64,000 nt of DNA from Ammoniphilus oxalaticus (GTDB lineage Bacteria; Bacillota; Bacilli; Aneurinibacillales; RAOX-1), in assembly GCF_003609605.1 (NCBI RefSeq), contig NZ_MCHY01000009.1, forward strand, positions 489,058-553,057, read 5' to 3'. Both the position numbers and the translations under genes were made by a program. Positions 38,217 to 47,496 of this stretch are shown piece after piece. Every line of letters starts with the position of its first letter. Position 1 is the stretch's first letter. Under the pieces are notes generated by a model that was given only the letters and a program-made list of their open reading frames with translations, was not told the origin of the DNA and made no database searches.

Positions 38217-39290
38217 TTGTTTGATCGCTTAGGAGCAGTAGAAGAGCGTTATGAAAAGTTAAACGAATTACTCTGTGACCCCGCTGTAATGAATGACCCT
38301 ACAAAGCTACGCGAATATTCCAAAGAACAATCTGACATCCAGGAGACGGTCGAGGCTTACCGTGAATATAAATCTGTAACTGAGCAACTTAACGATGCGA
38401 AAAGCATGTTGGACGAGAAGCTCGATGATGAGATGCATGAAATGGTAAAAATGGAGATCGATGAGCTGGACCAGCAAAAAAGCGAGTTGGAAGAACGACT
38501 GCATGTACTGTTATTGCCGAAGGATCCGAACGATGATAAAAACGTTATTATCGAGATTCGCGGCGCGGCGGGTGGAGATGAGGCGGCGTTGTTCGCTGGT
38601 GATCTTTACCGCATGTACACACGCTTCGCTGAGAAAAATGGTTTTAAGACAGAGATCATTGAGGCAAGCGCCAGCGACCTTGGCGGATTTAAGGAAGTGA
38701 TTTTCGCCGTGAAAGGCAAAGGGGCTTTCAGTAAGTTAAAATTCGAAAGTGGAGCCCATCGTGTGCAACGGATTCCGACAACCGAATCGGGCGGCCGTAT
38801 TCATACATCGACGGCGACCGTTGCCGTGTTGCCTGAGGCGGAAGATGTGGAAGTTGAAATTTTGGATAAAGATATTCGAATTGATACATTTTGTTCTTCC
38901 GGCGCGGGGGGACAAAGTGTTAACACGACGAAATCGGCTGTCCGCGTGACCCACGTGCCATCAGGGCTTGTCGTGAGCTGTCAGGATGAAAAGTCGCAAA
39001 ACACAAATAAGGAAAAAGCGTTGCGTGTGCTACGCGCTCGTTTGTATGATTTGGAGCAACAAAAGGTAGCGGATGAGTATGGCGAACTCCGTAAAAGCAA
39101 GGTCGGAACAGGCGACCGCAGCGAGCGAATTCGCACATACAATTATCCGCAAAGCCGGGTGACAGACCATCGCATTGGGCTAACATTGCATAAGTTGGAA
39201 CAAGTATTGAATGGGGAAATGGATGAAATTCTTCAATCGTTGATCATTCAAGAACAAGCTGATTTATTAGAAAATGTGGAAGGTCTGTAA
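38217..39290 (+). CDS. prfA: Peptide chain release factor 1
   Basis: The 357-residue factor recognises UAA and UAG. The stop-codon reading motif PxT is PTT in [11 protein letters not shown] near residue 188, and the hydrolysis motif is [12 protein letters not shown] near residue 235. The TTG start at 38217 has GAGGTGA at 7 nt. prmC, which methylates the glutamine of GGQ, follows after 1 bp, a conserved pairing. Confidence 0.96.
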   Translation: MFDRLGAVEERYEKLNELLCDPAVMNDPTKLREYSKEQSDIQETVEAYREYKSVTEQLNDAKSMLDEKLDDEMHEMVKMEIDELDQQKSELEERLHVLLLPKDPNDDKNVIIEIRGAAGGDEAALFAGDLYRMYTRFAEKNGFKTEIIEASASDLGGFKEVIFAVKGKGAFSKLKFESGAHRVQRIPTTESGGRIHTSTATVAVLPEAEDVEVEILDKDIRIDTFCSSGAGGQSVNTTKSAVRVTHVPSGLVVSCQDEKSQNTNKEKALRVLRARLYDLEQQKVADEYGELRKSKVGTGDRSERIRTYNYPQSRVTDHRIGLTLHKLEQVLNGEMDEILQSLIIQEQADLLENVEGL

Positions 39291-39291
39291 C

Positions 39292-40137
39292 ATGAGCAGC
39301 CTTACGGTAAGAGAAGCCCTGCAAAGGGCTTCTTCGTTTTTATCGGAGATAGAGGATGGCTCGTTTTTGGCCGAATTAATCATTCGACATGTGTTAGGTT
39401 GGACCCGAACCGATTTTTTCATGCGGATTGATGAACGCCTCACCGTCGAGCAATGGACCGAGATAGAGCAACTTACACGTAAAAGGCAGGCGGGAATCCC
39501 GTTGCAATATTTAATTGGCGAGCAAGAATTTTATGGACTCCCATTTAAAGTGGACGCCTCGGTGCTGATCCCGCGCCCCGACACGGAAATACTGGTGGAG
39601 CAAGTATTGAAGCTACGCGATCCTGAAAAACCATCTGTCGTCGCAGATATAGGCACAGGTAGCGGAGCAATAGCGGTCACGCTAGCGACCCACTCTGTTT
39701 GGCGGCTGTATGCGGTCGATATCGCGGCGGACTCGTTGCGGTTAGCGGAGGAAAATAGCCGTATCAATGACGTAGCCGATCGGATCACCTTTTTGCGCGG
39801 TGATTTGCTCACCCCTCTACCGGAAAAGGTCGATATACTCGTCTCCAACCCACCTTATATTCCATCGCGCGACATCGAGCAACTTGATGTTCAGGTGCGG
39901 AACCACGAACCGCTTCGCGCTTTGGATGGGGGACTGGATGGACTGGATTTTTATCGGCGGCTTTGCGCGGGCATTTCCGAAGCAGTGAAACCTGGCGGTC
40001 TAATCGCTTTTGAAGTCGGCATGGGTCAGGCCCGGCAAGTCGAACAATTGTTGTTGGACACGGGATGCATCGAGCAAACATTGGTCGTCTGCGATCTAGC
40101 CGGTATCGAGCGCGTTGTTATTGGCACAAAAGTTTAA
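39292..40137 (+). CDS. prmC: Release factor glutamine methyltransferase
   Basis: The 281-residue SAM-dependent enzyme methylates the GGQ glutamine of release factors. Its N-terminal helical domain is followed by the SAM-binding VADIGTGSGAIAVTLA near residue 120 and the active-site NPPYIPSRD near residue 190. ATG 39292 begins one base after the prfA stop, with GGAAGG inside prfA; an in-frame ATG at 39274 overlaps that gene. Confidence 0.94.
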   Translation: MSSLTVREALQRASSFLSEIEDGSFLAELIIRHVLGWTRTDFFMRIDERLTVEQWTEIEQLTRKRQAGIPLQYLIGEQEFYGLPFKVDASVLIPRPDTEILVEQVLKLRDPEKPSVVADIGTGSGAIAVTLATHSVWRLYAVDIAADSLRLAEENSRINDVADRITFLRGDLLTPLPEKVDILVSNPPYIPSRDIEQLDVQVRNHEPLRALDGGLDGLDFYRRLCAGISEAVKPGGLIAFEVGMGQARQVEQLLLDTGCIEQTLVVCDLAGIERVVIGTKV

Positions 40138-40142
40138 GTGGG

Positions 40143-40173
40143 CGGGGCTCTCCGAGTGGAGGCCCTTTCTTTT
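40143..40173 (+). terminator. Terminator after prmC
   Basis: GGGC and CTCC (bulged T between) pair with GGAG and GCCC around GAGT, followed by TTTCTTTT. The last bases are also the start of a reverse copy of the 24-bp element. Confidence 0.78.
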
Positions 40174-40253
40174 ACTAAACAATATTGTGGATGAATTCAG
40201 CGCCCGCCCATGGGCTTTTCCCGTGTTGACTTTTACTAAAGAGTGTTGTGGGT
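40169..40253 (-). repeat. 24-bp dispersed element, two reverse copies
   Basis: Copies at 40169-40192 and 40230-40253 (61 bp apart) both read CTTTTACTAAA then GTTGTGG on the plus strand. They lie between prmC and the two-TM protein gene. Confidence 0.88.
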
Positions 40254-40276
40254 GGGGAGCAATTTAAAATACCATA

Positions 40277-41200
40277 ATGAAATGGGTCGCAGGTCGATCC
40301 CTTGCGAATATCCTCCATTCCTATACAATTGGGAAAAGGGGGTTTTTTAGGCTGGATAAAAAGGGTCTGTTAATCACGGGTGTAGGGCTGCTATTACTTT
40401 CCCTATTTCCGACGGGGTTGATTATGATCGAATCGATGAGTGAAAGCAGAGTCTCAGAAAGATATAAGATCTCCTCACTTTCTTTCAATGAGTATGCGGG
40501 CGATGATGCTTTGGACCAAAGCATTGAAGCGGTGTATGAGATTCGGGATTCCCCACCTTACCAACAAATTAACAATGTGTCAGTTTCACATCAACTGATC
40601 GACCGAAACAGCGTAGAAAAACAACTCAGAACGGTTGGCGAATTTTTAACGGAAATGAAAAATGAACAAAATGTACGATATAAAAGATCGTATCGCTTCC
40701 ATGATCAGAAGTTGGTTATAAAAGAGGATTTAACGAGGGACCACGATCATACTTTAGAAATCAATGATCGTATTGTGGATCATCGCATAGAACGGTGGCC
40801 GAGCGAGGTAATCGGTCCAGAGCCAGCGCTCAACCTGCGTTATAAAAATGTTGGGTTCGTAATGAAAACGGATCAAAATTCGGGACAAGCTGAATTAATT
40901 GTAGTTCAACAAACAGCGCCCCGCTTGTGGCGCATTCGAACGTTTAATGAAACAGGCTTGTTGATTGAGCGGCAGTATTCGTTGCGGGCCCTTCGCCAGG
41001 AGGCGGTCATGGTCAAAGCCGTAAATCTTTCAGGGGCGCATGATGGGAGAATCGGTTACCGCTCCCAAATTACACAAGGTTACCCGACCTACCTATTTCC
41101 GATTCTCTATCCATATGGTACATCGCTGCTTTCAGTAGCGCTTATCCTTTATTATTTTGCGGAACTACGGCCACAGGCGCCTTCGAAAAAAAGAATTTAA
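40277..41200 (+). CDS. Hypothetical protein with two membrane segments
   Basis: I do not recognise this family. The product is up to 307 residues, with a hydrophobic segment near residues 32-50 (LLITGVGLLLLSLFPTGLI) and another near the C-terminus (YGTSLLSVALILYYF). Between them is a large soluble, probably extracytoplasmic domain rich in charged residues. The start is unclear: ATG 40277 has no ribosome-binding site, while AAAAGGGGG at 40335 stands about 9 nt before an in-frame CTG at 40352, which would begin right before the first membrane segment. In B. subtilis a different small membrane gene stands before spoIIR. Copies of the 24-bp element flank the gene on both sides. Confidence 0.6.
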   Translation: MKWVAGRSLANILHSYTIGKRGFFRLDKKGLLITGVGLLLLSLFPTGLIMIESMSESRVSERYKISSLSFNEYAGDDALDQSIEAVYEIRDSPPYQQINNVSVSHQLIDRNSVEKQLRTVGEFLTEMKNEQNVRYKRSYRFHDQKLVIKEDLTRDHDHTLEINDRIVDHRIERWPSEVIGPEPALNLRYKNVGFVMKTDQNSGQAELIVVQQTAPRLWRIRTFNETGLLIERQYSLRALRQEAVMVKAVNLSGAHDGRIGYRSQITQGYPTYLFPILYPYGTSLLSVALILYYFAELRPQAPSKKRI

Positions 41201-41220
41201 CTACGGGGCTGCCTGAATTG

Positions 41221-41385
41221 ACCCCCAACACTCGTTAGTAAAAGTGTTTGCAGATTACCTTAATCAGGGGTTCGAAATCGCGCCCCCAACACTGTTTAGT
41301 AAAAGGGGGTACTCACCGAGGCCAGCAGAATCCGTAAATTAAGAGGCTACTGCACGTCCCCACCCCCAACACTCGCTAGTAAAAG
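41221..41385 (+). repeat. 24-bp dispersed element, three forward copies
   Basis: Copies at 41221-41244, 41282-41305 and 41362-41385 (61 and 80 bp apart). Each has CCCCCAACACT then TAGTAAAAG. GGGG segments upstream of the first two could pair with the CCCC of the element. The remaining bases of the 41201-41556 gap hold no gene that I can see. Confidence 0.9.
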
Positions 41386-41556
41386 CCGCAGCCTCTTTTG
41401 AGCTGCCCCGCCCCATACCGAACCGTATCACGGCCTACTCGGTTTGCCCCTAAATTGCCCAAACAATTCTAAAAATAGAAAATTGGGTTTAAAAAAACTC
41501 TTTTCTGTCGAGACTGTTTGCTAAGGAGATAGAAAAGAGAGGGGATTACGAAGGGC

Positions 41557-42171
41557 ATGAGAAAAGTAAGCTTGGTTTTATTTTCAGTAATGATCTTAGT
41601 TATGAGTTGGGAAAATCAAAAATCGGTTGCGGCTTTATTTTCAGGCGATGGGGTTCCTGAACAGTCGATTCGCTTGCGGATCATTGCCAACAGCGATGCT
41701 CCTCAAGATCAAATTTTAAAAAGAAAGATTCGCGACAACATCAATAACTACCTTGCCGATCAAGTGGAAGAGCTAGATTCACTAGAGCAGGCGAGACAAA
41801 AGATGCATGCAGAGCTTCCCGCGTTGGAAGAAATCGTGGAACAAACGGTGGCTGACAGCGGGTTCACATATGAGAGTAACGTAGAATTAGGCGTCGTTCC
41901 TTTTCCGACAAAAATGTACGGACAATACGTTTATCCGGCTGGCGATTATGAAGCGTTGCGGGTGACGGTTGGTGAAGGGCGCGGTCAAAATTGGTGGTGT
42001 GTGTTGTTCCCGCCGTTATGCTTTGTGGATATTACGACAGGCGATGCCGTCAAAAAGGACGAGCAGGGGAACCACGAGTTAGCAGACGGGGGCGATGGCG
42101 CGCCGCAAGTTCAGGTTAAGTTTTTCTTGTTTGAAATCTTCCAAAAACTATGGAAAAGCATTTTCGGCTAA
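41557..42171 (+). CDS. spoIIR: Stage II sporulation protein R
   Basis: The 204-residue protein starts with a signal peptide (residues 1-26, ending near SVAALFSG) and has the SpoIIR domain: IRLRIIANSDAPQDQ near residue 38 and WWCVLFPPLCFVD near residue 145. Made in the forespore and secreted, it triggers the SpoIIGA protease that activates pro-sigma-E in the mother cell. AGAGAGGGG lies upstream of the ATG. B. subtilis spoIIR is read by sigma-F, but I could not find a convincing sigma-F promoter here. Confidence 0.93.
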   Translation: MRKVSLVLFSVMILVMSWENQKSVAALFSGDGVPEQSIRLRIIANSDAPQDQILKRKIRDNINNYLADQVEELDSLEQARQKMHAELPALEEIVEQTVADSGFTYESNVELGVVPFPTKMYGQYVYPAGDYEALRVTVGEGRGQNWWCVLFPPLCFVDITTGDAVKKDEQGNHELADGGDGAPQVQVKFFLFEIFQKLWKSIFG

Positions 42172-42181
42172 TCTAAAAAGA

Positions 42182-42211
42182 TTGACAGAATGAAAAGAGC
42201 CCATGTATCAT
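42182..42211 (+). promoter_or_regulatory. Sigma-A promoter of the SAM-riboswitch transcript
   Basis: TTGACA (42182-42187) and TATCAT (42206-42211) are 18 bp apart; transcription would begin about 40 nt before the aptamer. Confidence 0.7.
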
Positions 42212-42255
42212 ATCATTAACTAACCTTATATAGTGGAAATAAAATTGAAATCGAT

Positions 42256-42462
42256 TTTCTTATTCGGAGCAGGTGGAGGGACTGGCCCTATGAAACCCGG
42301 CAACCCGTTAGGACCAATAACAATTCCTAAAGAGGGTGCTAATTCCTGCAGGTGGCGATCCGATCATCTGAGAAATAAGGAGGAACTCAGTATAACGAGA
42401 TAGAGATGGATGACGAGAGACCTTCTACCTTTTTTTGCAAAGCGTAGAAGGTCTATTTATTT
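42256..42462 (+). promoter_or_regulatory. SAM-I riboswitch (S-box) with terminator
   Basis: The aptamer shows the S-box core: GGTGGAGGGACTGGCCC, then TGAAACCCGGCAACC, then AGAGGGTGCTAATTCCTGC. CTTATT and AATAAG close P1. A downstream hairpin (AGACCTTCTAC with GTAGAAGGTCT, 42418-42450) followed by ATTTATTT serves as terminator. Binding of S-adenosylmethionine should end transcription before the methionine-synthesis gene that follows. Confidence 0.95.
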
Positions 42463-42489
42463 GGAAGATGGCAGAGGGGGAGCGAGAAC

Positions 42490-44343
42490 GTGAAGGATCA
42501 TCTGTTACAGTATATACAGAAAAACATACTCATTGGAGACGGAGCGATGGGAACGTTGCTTCATGGTTATGGCGTGCCTGTTGGCGCGTGCGGGGAAGAG
42601 TGGAATTTGACCCGCCCGGATTTAATTCGAGAAATTCACGCGAGTTATCTTGCGGCCGGCGCTACTTTAATAGAAACAAATACGTACGGAGCGAACCGTG
42701 AAACGTTATCAAAGTACGGGTTAGAGGATCAAGTTGAGGCCATTAATCGGGCCGCGGTCCAGTTGGCAAGAGAAGCGATTGGCGATGAAGCGTACATTGT
42801 TGGCGCGGTCGGCGGCATTTTAGGCGGCAGAAAAACCAATTTTGATCGCGAAAAACTACAGTATGCCTACGATGAACAAATCAATAGTTTGCTAAAGGAA
42901 TCGTTGGATGGAATCATGCTTGAAACGTTTTGCAACGTGGAAGAAGCGATCATCGCGATCGAAGCGATTAAGCGGGTAAGCTCGATTCCCGTCCTCTGCC
43001 AACTATCGGTCCAGGACCTGACTCGCACATTGGATGGTTATCCGTTAGATGAAGCTTTTGGTCGACTTTTGGAGGCGGGAGCGAGTGTCGTTGGGCTAAA
43101 CTGTTACAATGGACCCGCGAACCTAATCCGTTCTTTTGAAAAGTTGAACTTACCTGAAGGGACCTTATTATCGGCTTATCCCAACGCGGGTTTGCCCGCC
43201 TATGTGGACGGAAAATACGAATATGAGTCTTCGCCTGAATATTTTGCGGAAAGCGCTGAAAAATTGGTTGAACTGGGTATCCGCATTATCGGCGGGTGTT
43301 GCGGGACAACGCCTGAGCATATCTCCGCTGTCGCCAAACGCCTAAAAGGAAAAGAGCCGCAACGGGTGCAAGTGAACGAACGAGCGTTGCGACCGGATCG
43401 TGTTGTGATTCCGTATCCAGAGATCAGTTCTGAAAAAACGATCCCGCAATTGGCTCGCGAACGAACGACGGTGATTGTCGAGTTGGATCCGCCGCGGGAA
43501 TTGGACTTCGAACCGTTTTTAGATGGAGCGGCTGCCTTAAAAGAAGCAGGGGTCGATGCGATCACGATGGCGGATAATTCACTAGCGATGACGCGGATGA
43601 GCAACATGGCGCTAGGGGCGATCGTCAAAGAAAAAATTGGCGTCCGTCCACTCGTTCACATGACTTGCCGTGACCGTAATTCAATCGGCCAGCAATCCCA
43701 CCTGATGGGACTGCACGCGTTAGGGATTGACCATCTCTTAGCGATTACGGGAGACCCGACGCGGTGCGGCGATTTACCGGGGGCTTCCTCAGTGTACGAT
43801 ATGACCTCATTTGAATTGATTCGGATGATCAAACAGCTTAATGAAGGAATCGGCTTCTCCGGTAGAGAGTTGAAAAAGCGTTCGACCTTTACTGTCGCAA
43901 CCGCTTTTAATCCAAACACGCGTCATTTGCATAAAGCAGTGGAACGATTGGAGAAGAAGCTCGAGGCAGGGGCGGATTACATCATGAGCCAACCGCTGTA
44001 TGATCACGACCAGTTTGCGCAAGTAGCGGAAGCGACCGCTCATTTAGACGCGCCGATGTTTGTCGGGATCATGCCGTTGACAGGTCATCGCAATGCCGAA
44101 TTTTTGCACAATGAAGTGCCGGGCATTCAGTTGTCTGATGAAGTGCGATCCCGCATGGCCAAGTTTGAAGGGGATGACGCCCGCAAACAAGGAGTCGAAA
44201 TCGCCCTCGAACTGTTGGAAACCGCGCAACGTTATTTTAACGGAATCTATTTGATCACACCGTTCATGCGTTATGAAATGACCGTCGAGCTGGCTCTGCA
44301 AGCGAAAAAAGGGGTAAAAGAAGATCACCTCGCTCGAAACTAG
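42490..44343 (+). CDS. yitJ: Homocysteine S-methyltransferase / methylenetetrahydrofolate reductase fusion
   Basis: The 617-residue protein joins two enzymes. Residues 1-290 form a homocysteine methyltransferase domain with zinc cysteines in LNCYNGP near residue 205 and GGCCGTTPEH near residue 268. Residues from about 320 form a flavin-dependent methylenetetrahydrofolate reductase (VELDPPRELD, then LLAITGDPTRCGD). Such fusions provide methyl groups and carry out methionine synthesis. The GTG start at 42490 follows GGGGGAGCGAG. Control by the SAM-I riboswitch directly upstream matches yitJ of B. subtilis. Confidence 0.93.
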   Translation: MKDHLLQYIQKNILIGDGAMGTLLHGYGVPVGACGEEWNLTRPDLIREIHASYLAAGATLIETNTYGANRETLSKYGLEDQVEAINRAAVQLAREAIGDEAYIVGAVGGILGGRKTNFDREKLQYAYDEQINSLLKESLDGIMLETFCNVEEAIIAIEAIKRVSSIPVLCQLSVQDLTRTLDGYPLDEAFGRLLEAGASVVGLNCYNGPANLIRSFEKLNLPEGTLLSAYPNAGLPAYVDGKYEYESSPEYFAESAEKLVELGIRIIGGCCGTTPEHISAVAKRLKGKEPQRVQVNERALRPDRVVIPYPEISSEKTIPQLARERTTVIVELDPPRELDFEPFLDGAAALKEAGVDAITMADNSLAMTRMSNMALGAIVKEKIGVRPLVHMTCRDRNSIGQQSHLMGLHALGIDHLLAITGDPTRCGDLPGASSVYDMTSFELIRMIKQLNEGIGFSGRELKKRSTFTVATAFNPNTRHLHKAVERLEKKLEAGADYIMSQPLYDHDQFAQVAEATAHLDAPMFVGIMPLTGHRNAEFLHNEVPGIQLSDEVRSRMAKFEGDDARKQGVEIALELLETAQRYFNGIYLITPFMRYEMTVELALQAKKGVKEDHLARN

Positions 44344-44427
44344 CATTTTACCGTTGTCTTTTTTGGCATAACTATCATTCTAGAACATATAAATCATAGA
44401 AAAGCTAGAATGAGGGGGACGAGTAAC

Positions 44428-44886
44428 GTGCTAAATAACAATAGTGTGGTACGGATGGCAACGAAACAAGATGTGTCGGCGATAGTGAAACTTTTAGAAC
44501 AGGGTAAACTAAACGCAACAGGAATTGAGCAACATATTGAAAACTTTTTAGTTGTGGAACAAACGGAGCCGCGACGGATTATCGGAACAGCCGGCTTAGA
44601 AATAAGCGATGAAAAACGCGGATTGCTCCGTTCACTGGCGCTCGATTCGACCTACCTCGAAGCAAACGCATTAATGGAGTTGGTGAGAATTTTGTTAGCA
44701 TTTGCTGTACAAAAAGGGGTACAAGAAATTTATTTGCTAACACCCTCCACTTCTTTTTTCGAGTTTTTCGGATTTGAGGCGATTGAACACACGGATACGC
44801 CCGCCTCGATCCAACAATCGGCCCATTTTCGACAAGCAAAAACAGACTTATCCACGGTGATGGTCTATCAAACACGAAAAAAGTAA
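44428..44886 (+). CDS. GNAT-like N-acetyltransferase (YwlB-like)
   Basis: The 152-residue product has a degenerate GNAT fold: VVRMATKQDVSAIVKLLEQG at the start, IIGTAGLEISDEKRGLLRSLALDSTYL around residue 55, and FFEFFGFEAIEH near residue 112. The acyl-CoA loop R/Q-x-x-G-x-A is poorly kept, so activity is uncertain. GTG 44428 has GGGGG at 10 nt; the ATG at 44410 overlaps that site. Its place before sua5 corresponds to ywlB of B. subtilis. Confidence 0.75.
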   Translation: MLNNNSVVRMATKQDVSAIVKLLEQGKLNATGIEQHIENFLVVEQTEPRRIIGTAGLEISDEKRGLLRSLALDSTYLEANALMELVRILLAFAVQKGVQEIYLLTPSTSFFEFFGFEAIEHTDTPASIQQSAHFRQAKTDLSTVMVYQTRKK

Positions 44887-44915
44887 CATTTTGTTGAGGA
44901 AAAGTTATGAACAAG

Positions 44916-45066
44916 TTATCCACAGAGTGTTGATAACTTGTTTGTTTATCTACAGGTAAAGAAGTAAATACGTATTTAAAAAGGATTTTGATGGATTATG
45001 ATCAGTTATCAAACGAAAGTATGGCATGTGGATAATGTTGTGGAGGAACAAAAATATTATCCACAA
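44916..45066. promoter_or_regulatory. DnaA-box cluster around the sua5 start
   Basis: Three perfect DnaA boxes (TTATCCACA) occur in 151 bp: 44916-44924 (+), 45027-45035 (-, as TGTGGATAA) and 45058-45066 (+). TTATCTACA at 44946-44954 is a fourth with one mismatch. Two boxes lie inside the first codons of sua5. The first also lies in a hairpin (ACAAGTTATC with GATAACTTGT, 44911-44940) followed by TTGTTT, which may end the GNAT transcript. Confidence 0.78.
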
Positions 45067-46104
45067 CTCGATGAGGCGTCCGCTTTATTGCGCGCAGGTG
45101 AGGCGATCGCTTTTCCGACGGAAACAGTCTATGGATTGGGGGCTAACGCGCTTTCCTCAGCGGCGGTCAAACGCATTTTTGAAGCAAAAGGGCGTCCAAG
45201 TGACAACCCGTTAATTGTCCACATTGCCGATCAGCAAGCTGTTCACCAATTGGTCCGCTCGATTCCTGAAAAAGCGCAGCGGTTGATGGACGCTTTTTGG
45301 CCGGGTCCATTGACGTTGATCTTCCCTAAAAAAGAAGGGATTGCCGCGGAGGTGACAGCGGGTTTAGATTCGGTTGGGATTCGGATGCCTGATCATCCTC
45401 TCGCGCTTGCGTTGATTCGAGCAACGGGTTTGCCGTTGGCTGCTCCAAGCGCTAACCGATCGGGACGACCGAGTCCGACGACCGCGGCGCATGTCGAGGA
45501 AGATTTGCAAGGCAAAATCGCGGGGATCGTCGATGGCGGCGCAACAGGCGTTGGCGTGGAATCAACTGTGCTAGATGTGACGCTCGATCCTCCGATGATT
45601 CTGCGACCTGGCGGCGTGACAAAGGAAGCGCTCGAGCGTGTGGTTGGAAAAGTTGCGGTAGACCCCGCGGTGACGATGCAAGCAGATGAGCAGCCTCGGG
45701 CGCCAGGGATGAAGTATCAGCATTATGCCCCGCAAGCGGAGATGTGGACCGTTGACGCCCCGTCAGTCGAGGCGCAAACGGCGCTCATTCGCGAACGGAT
45801 TGGACAAGCCCGTCGCTCGCTTGGAGACGAAAGCCAAGAGGGCAGTCATCGTGAATTGAAGATAGGTGTGCTCGCGACGACAGAAACGCAAGCCGAATAC
45901 GCGGGAATCGCTGATTATGTCGCTGTATGCGGTTCGCGGCATGACCTGGCGAGTGTCGCTCGCGGCTTGTATGACGCGTTGCGCAGCTTTGATCAGCAGC
46001 AAGTCGAATTCATTTTAGCTGAATCGTTTCCAACGACAGGAGTTGGGGCCGCGATCATGAACCGTTTGAACAAAGCCGCTGGCAATCAAGTCATCCGAGC
46101 CTGA
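44998..46104 (+). CDS. sua5: L-threonylcarbamoyladenylate synthase
   Basis: The 368-residue protein (YwlC) makes threonylcarbamoyl-AMP for the t6A37 tRNA modification. The N-terminal YrdC domain has AIAFPTETVYGLGANA near residue 35, then KGRPSDNPLIVH and APSANRSGRPSPT. The C-terminal Sua5 domain starts after the linker APGMKYQHYAPQA near residue 240. The ATG at 44998 is preceded by AAGGA at about 12 nt. DnaA boxes at its 5' end suggest control linked to replication, as inferred for ywlC in B. subtilis. Confidence 0.93.
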   Translation: MISYQTKVWHVDNVVEEQKYYPQLDEASALLRAGEAIAFPTETVYGLGANALSSAAVKRIFEAKGRPSDNPLIVHIADQQAVHQLVRSIPEKAQRLMDAFWPGPLTLIFPKKEGIAAEVTAGLDSVGIRMPDHPLALALIRATGLPLAAPSANRSGRPSPTTAAHVEEDLQGKIAGIVDGGATGVGVESTVLDVTLDPPMILRPGGVTKEALERVVGKVAVDPAVTMQADEQPRAPGMKYQHYAPQAEMWTVDAPSVEAQTALIRERIGQARRSLGDESQEGSHRELKIGVLATTETQAEYAGIADYVAVCGSRHDLASVARGLYDALRSFDQQQVEFILAESFPTTGVGAAIMNRLNKAAGNQVIRA

Positions 46105-46169
46105 TGTCATGATTCTAAACCTGTCCGCATATCCTTGGGTAGACAAGAGGATGTGGGGAGGGAATCGTT

Positions 46170-46736
46170 GTGGAGTGGGACATCGTCCAGTGGGGTCAAT
46201 TCTATACGGTTTTGATGATTGGATTGGCGCTTGGCATGGATGCCTTTTCAATGGGACTCGGAATGGGCATCATGGGAATTCGACTGAAAACCATTGCAAA
46301 AATCAGTTTAATCATTGGATTTTTCCATATTTTAATGCCGTTGCTTGGCATCGCCGGCGGCATTTTCCTTTCAACTTTTATCGGCGATATTGCCACGTTA
46401 ATCGGAGGGGTATTTCTCTGTTTTTTGGGAGCCAATATGCTGTGGGGATCATTTTTTAGAGCGGAGCAAGAGAGTCAAATTTTTCAAACGGGCGGATTCG
46501 GATTAATTATATTTGCTCTTATTGTAAGCTTAGACGCTTTGTCTGTCGGCTTCTCGTTTGGATTGTTTGACGTCGATATGACGTTAGCTGTACTCGTGTT
46601 CGGAGCGATGGGAATGATCATGGCGGCAGCGGGACTATTACTCGGAAAAAAACTCGGTGACCGCATTAGTAGTCATTACGGCGAAGCGATGGGTGGAGCG
46701 ATCTTGCTTGCGTTCGGCCTAAAGTTTTTGTTGTAG
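46170..46736 (+). CDS. mntP: Manganese efflux pump MntP
   Basis: The 188-residue membrane protein has six predicted segments and the paired motifs of MntP: GLALGMDAFSMGLG near residue 18 and ALIVSLDALSVGFSFG near residue 118, with the metal-binding aspartates. The GTG at 46170 has GGGGAGGG upstream. A small inverted repeat (CATATCCT with AGGATGTG, about 46127-46153) lies between it and sua5. It corresponds to ywlD of B. subtilis. No manganese riboswitch precedes it. Confidence 0.92.
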   Translation: MEWDIVQWGQFYTVLMIGLALGMDAFSMGLGMGIMGIRLKTIAKISLIIGFFHILMPLLGIAGGIFLSTFIGDIATLIGGVFLCFLGANMLWGSFFRAEQESQIFQTGGFGLIIFALIVSLDALSVGFSFGLFDVDMTLAVLVFGAMGMIMAAAGLLLGKKLGDRISSHYGEAMGGAILLAFGLKFLL

Positions 46737-46757
46737 GGCGGCGGGCGAGGGATGGCG

Positions 46758-47489
46758 ATGGAATTATTGACGCTCAGTCTTTCGGTCGGGTTTATGACGA
46801 CGTTTGGCGTAATGTTGGGCTTAAATTATGGACAGCCTAGTCGAAGGGCGCTCGCCTTTTATTTAGGCTTGGCCACGGGGATCATGAGTTTGATCATCGT
46901 GATGGACCTGCTGCCCGCCGCCTTTGGGCAAGGTCCAATCGAGGCAGTCGGGATCGGACTTGGTTGTGGACTATTGATGATGCTCATTCTTTACGAAGGA
47001 TTGCATCGCCGTCTGCATAATCGGCCCGTCAATGTGTTCGATCAAGAATCCAATTATTTGCGAATGGGATTATCGATTTGCGTGGCTATGATTGTCCATC
47101 ATATTCCAGAAGGGATTGCGATTGGAGCTGGTTATGAAACACATCATCAGCTCGGCGTGATCATCGCCCTGTCGATTGCTTTGCATAATATTCCAGAAGG
47201 TATTGGAATGGCGATACCTTTGCGGATGGCGGGCATGCGGAGGCGGACGATTCTGTTGGTTTCATTGATCATTAGCTCGTGCATCCCATTCGGGGCTTAT
47301 TTGGGAAAGTATTTGTTTGTCCAGTCCGTATTTATGGTGAGCTTTGGAATGGCGTTTGCCGCAGGATCGATGGGATTTATTGTGTGGAAGGAGCTCGCTC
47401 CTGTTTCATTGAAGCATCATCGCTTGTTCGCCCTGTTGGGAATGGCGTTCAGTCTTGTCCTAATTTTTTTGATTCAAATATTGAGGTGA
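46758..47489 (+). CDS. ZIP-family metal transporter
   Basis: The 243-residue protein has about eight membrane segments and the two ZIP signature helices: MIVHHIPEGIAIGAG near residue 116 and IALHNIPEGIGMAIP near residue 142, which hold the metal-binding histidines and glutamates. ZIP proteins usually import zinc, iron or manganese. ATG 46758 has GAGGG at about 6 nt; ATG 46752 is too close to it. Standing right after an Mn exporter, it may balance the same metal, but the direction and ion are inferred. Confidence 0.88.
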   Translation: MELLTLSLSVGFMTTFGVMLGLNYGQPSRRALAFYLGLATGIMSLIIVMDLLPAAFGQGPIEAVGIGLGCGLLMMLILYEGLHRRLHNRPVNVFDQESNYLRMGLSICVAMIVHHIPEGIAIGAGYETHHQLGVIIALSIALHNIPEGIGMAIPLRMAGMRRRTILLVSLIISSCIPFGAYLGKYLFVQSVFMVSFGMAFAAGSMGFIVWKELAPVSLKHHRLFALLGMAFSLVLIFLIQILR

Positions 47490-47496
47490 ATGGCAG

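Noticed and set aside
46105-46169. Manganese (yybP-ykoY) riboswitch before mntP
   Set aside because: The gap is only 65 bp and lacks the conserved loops; only a short inverted repeat is present.
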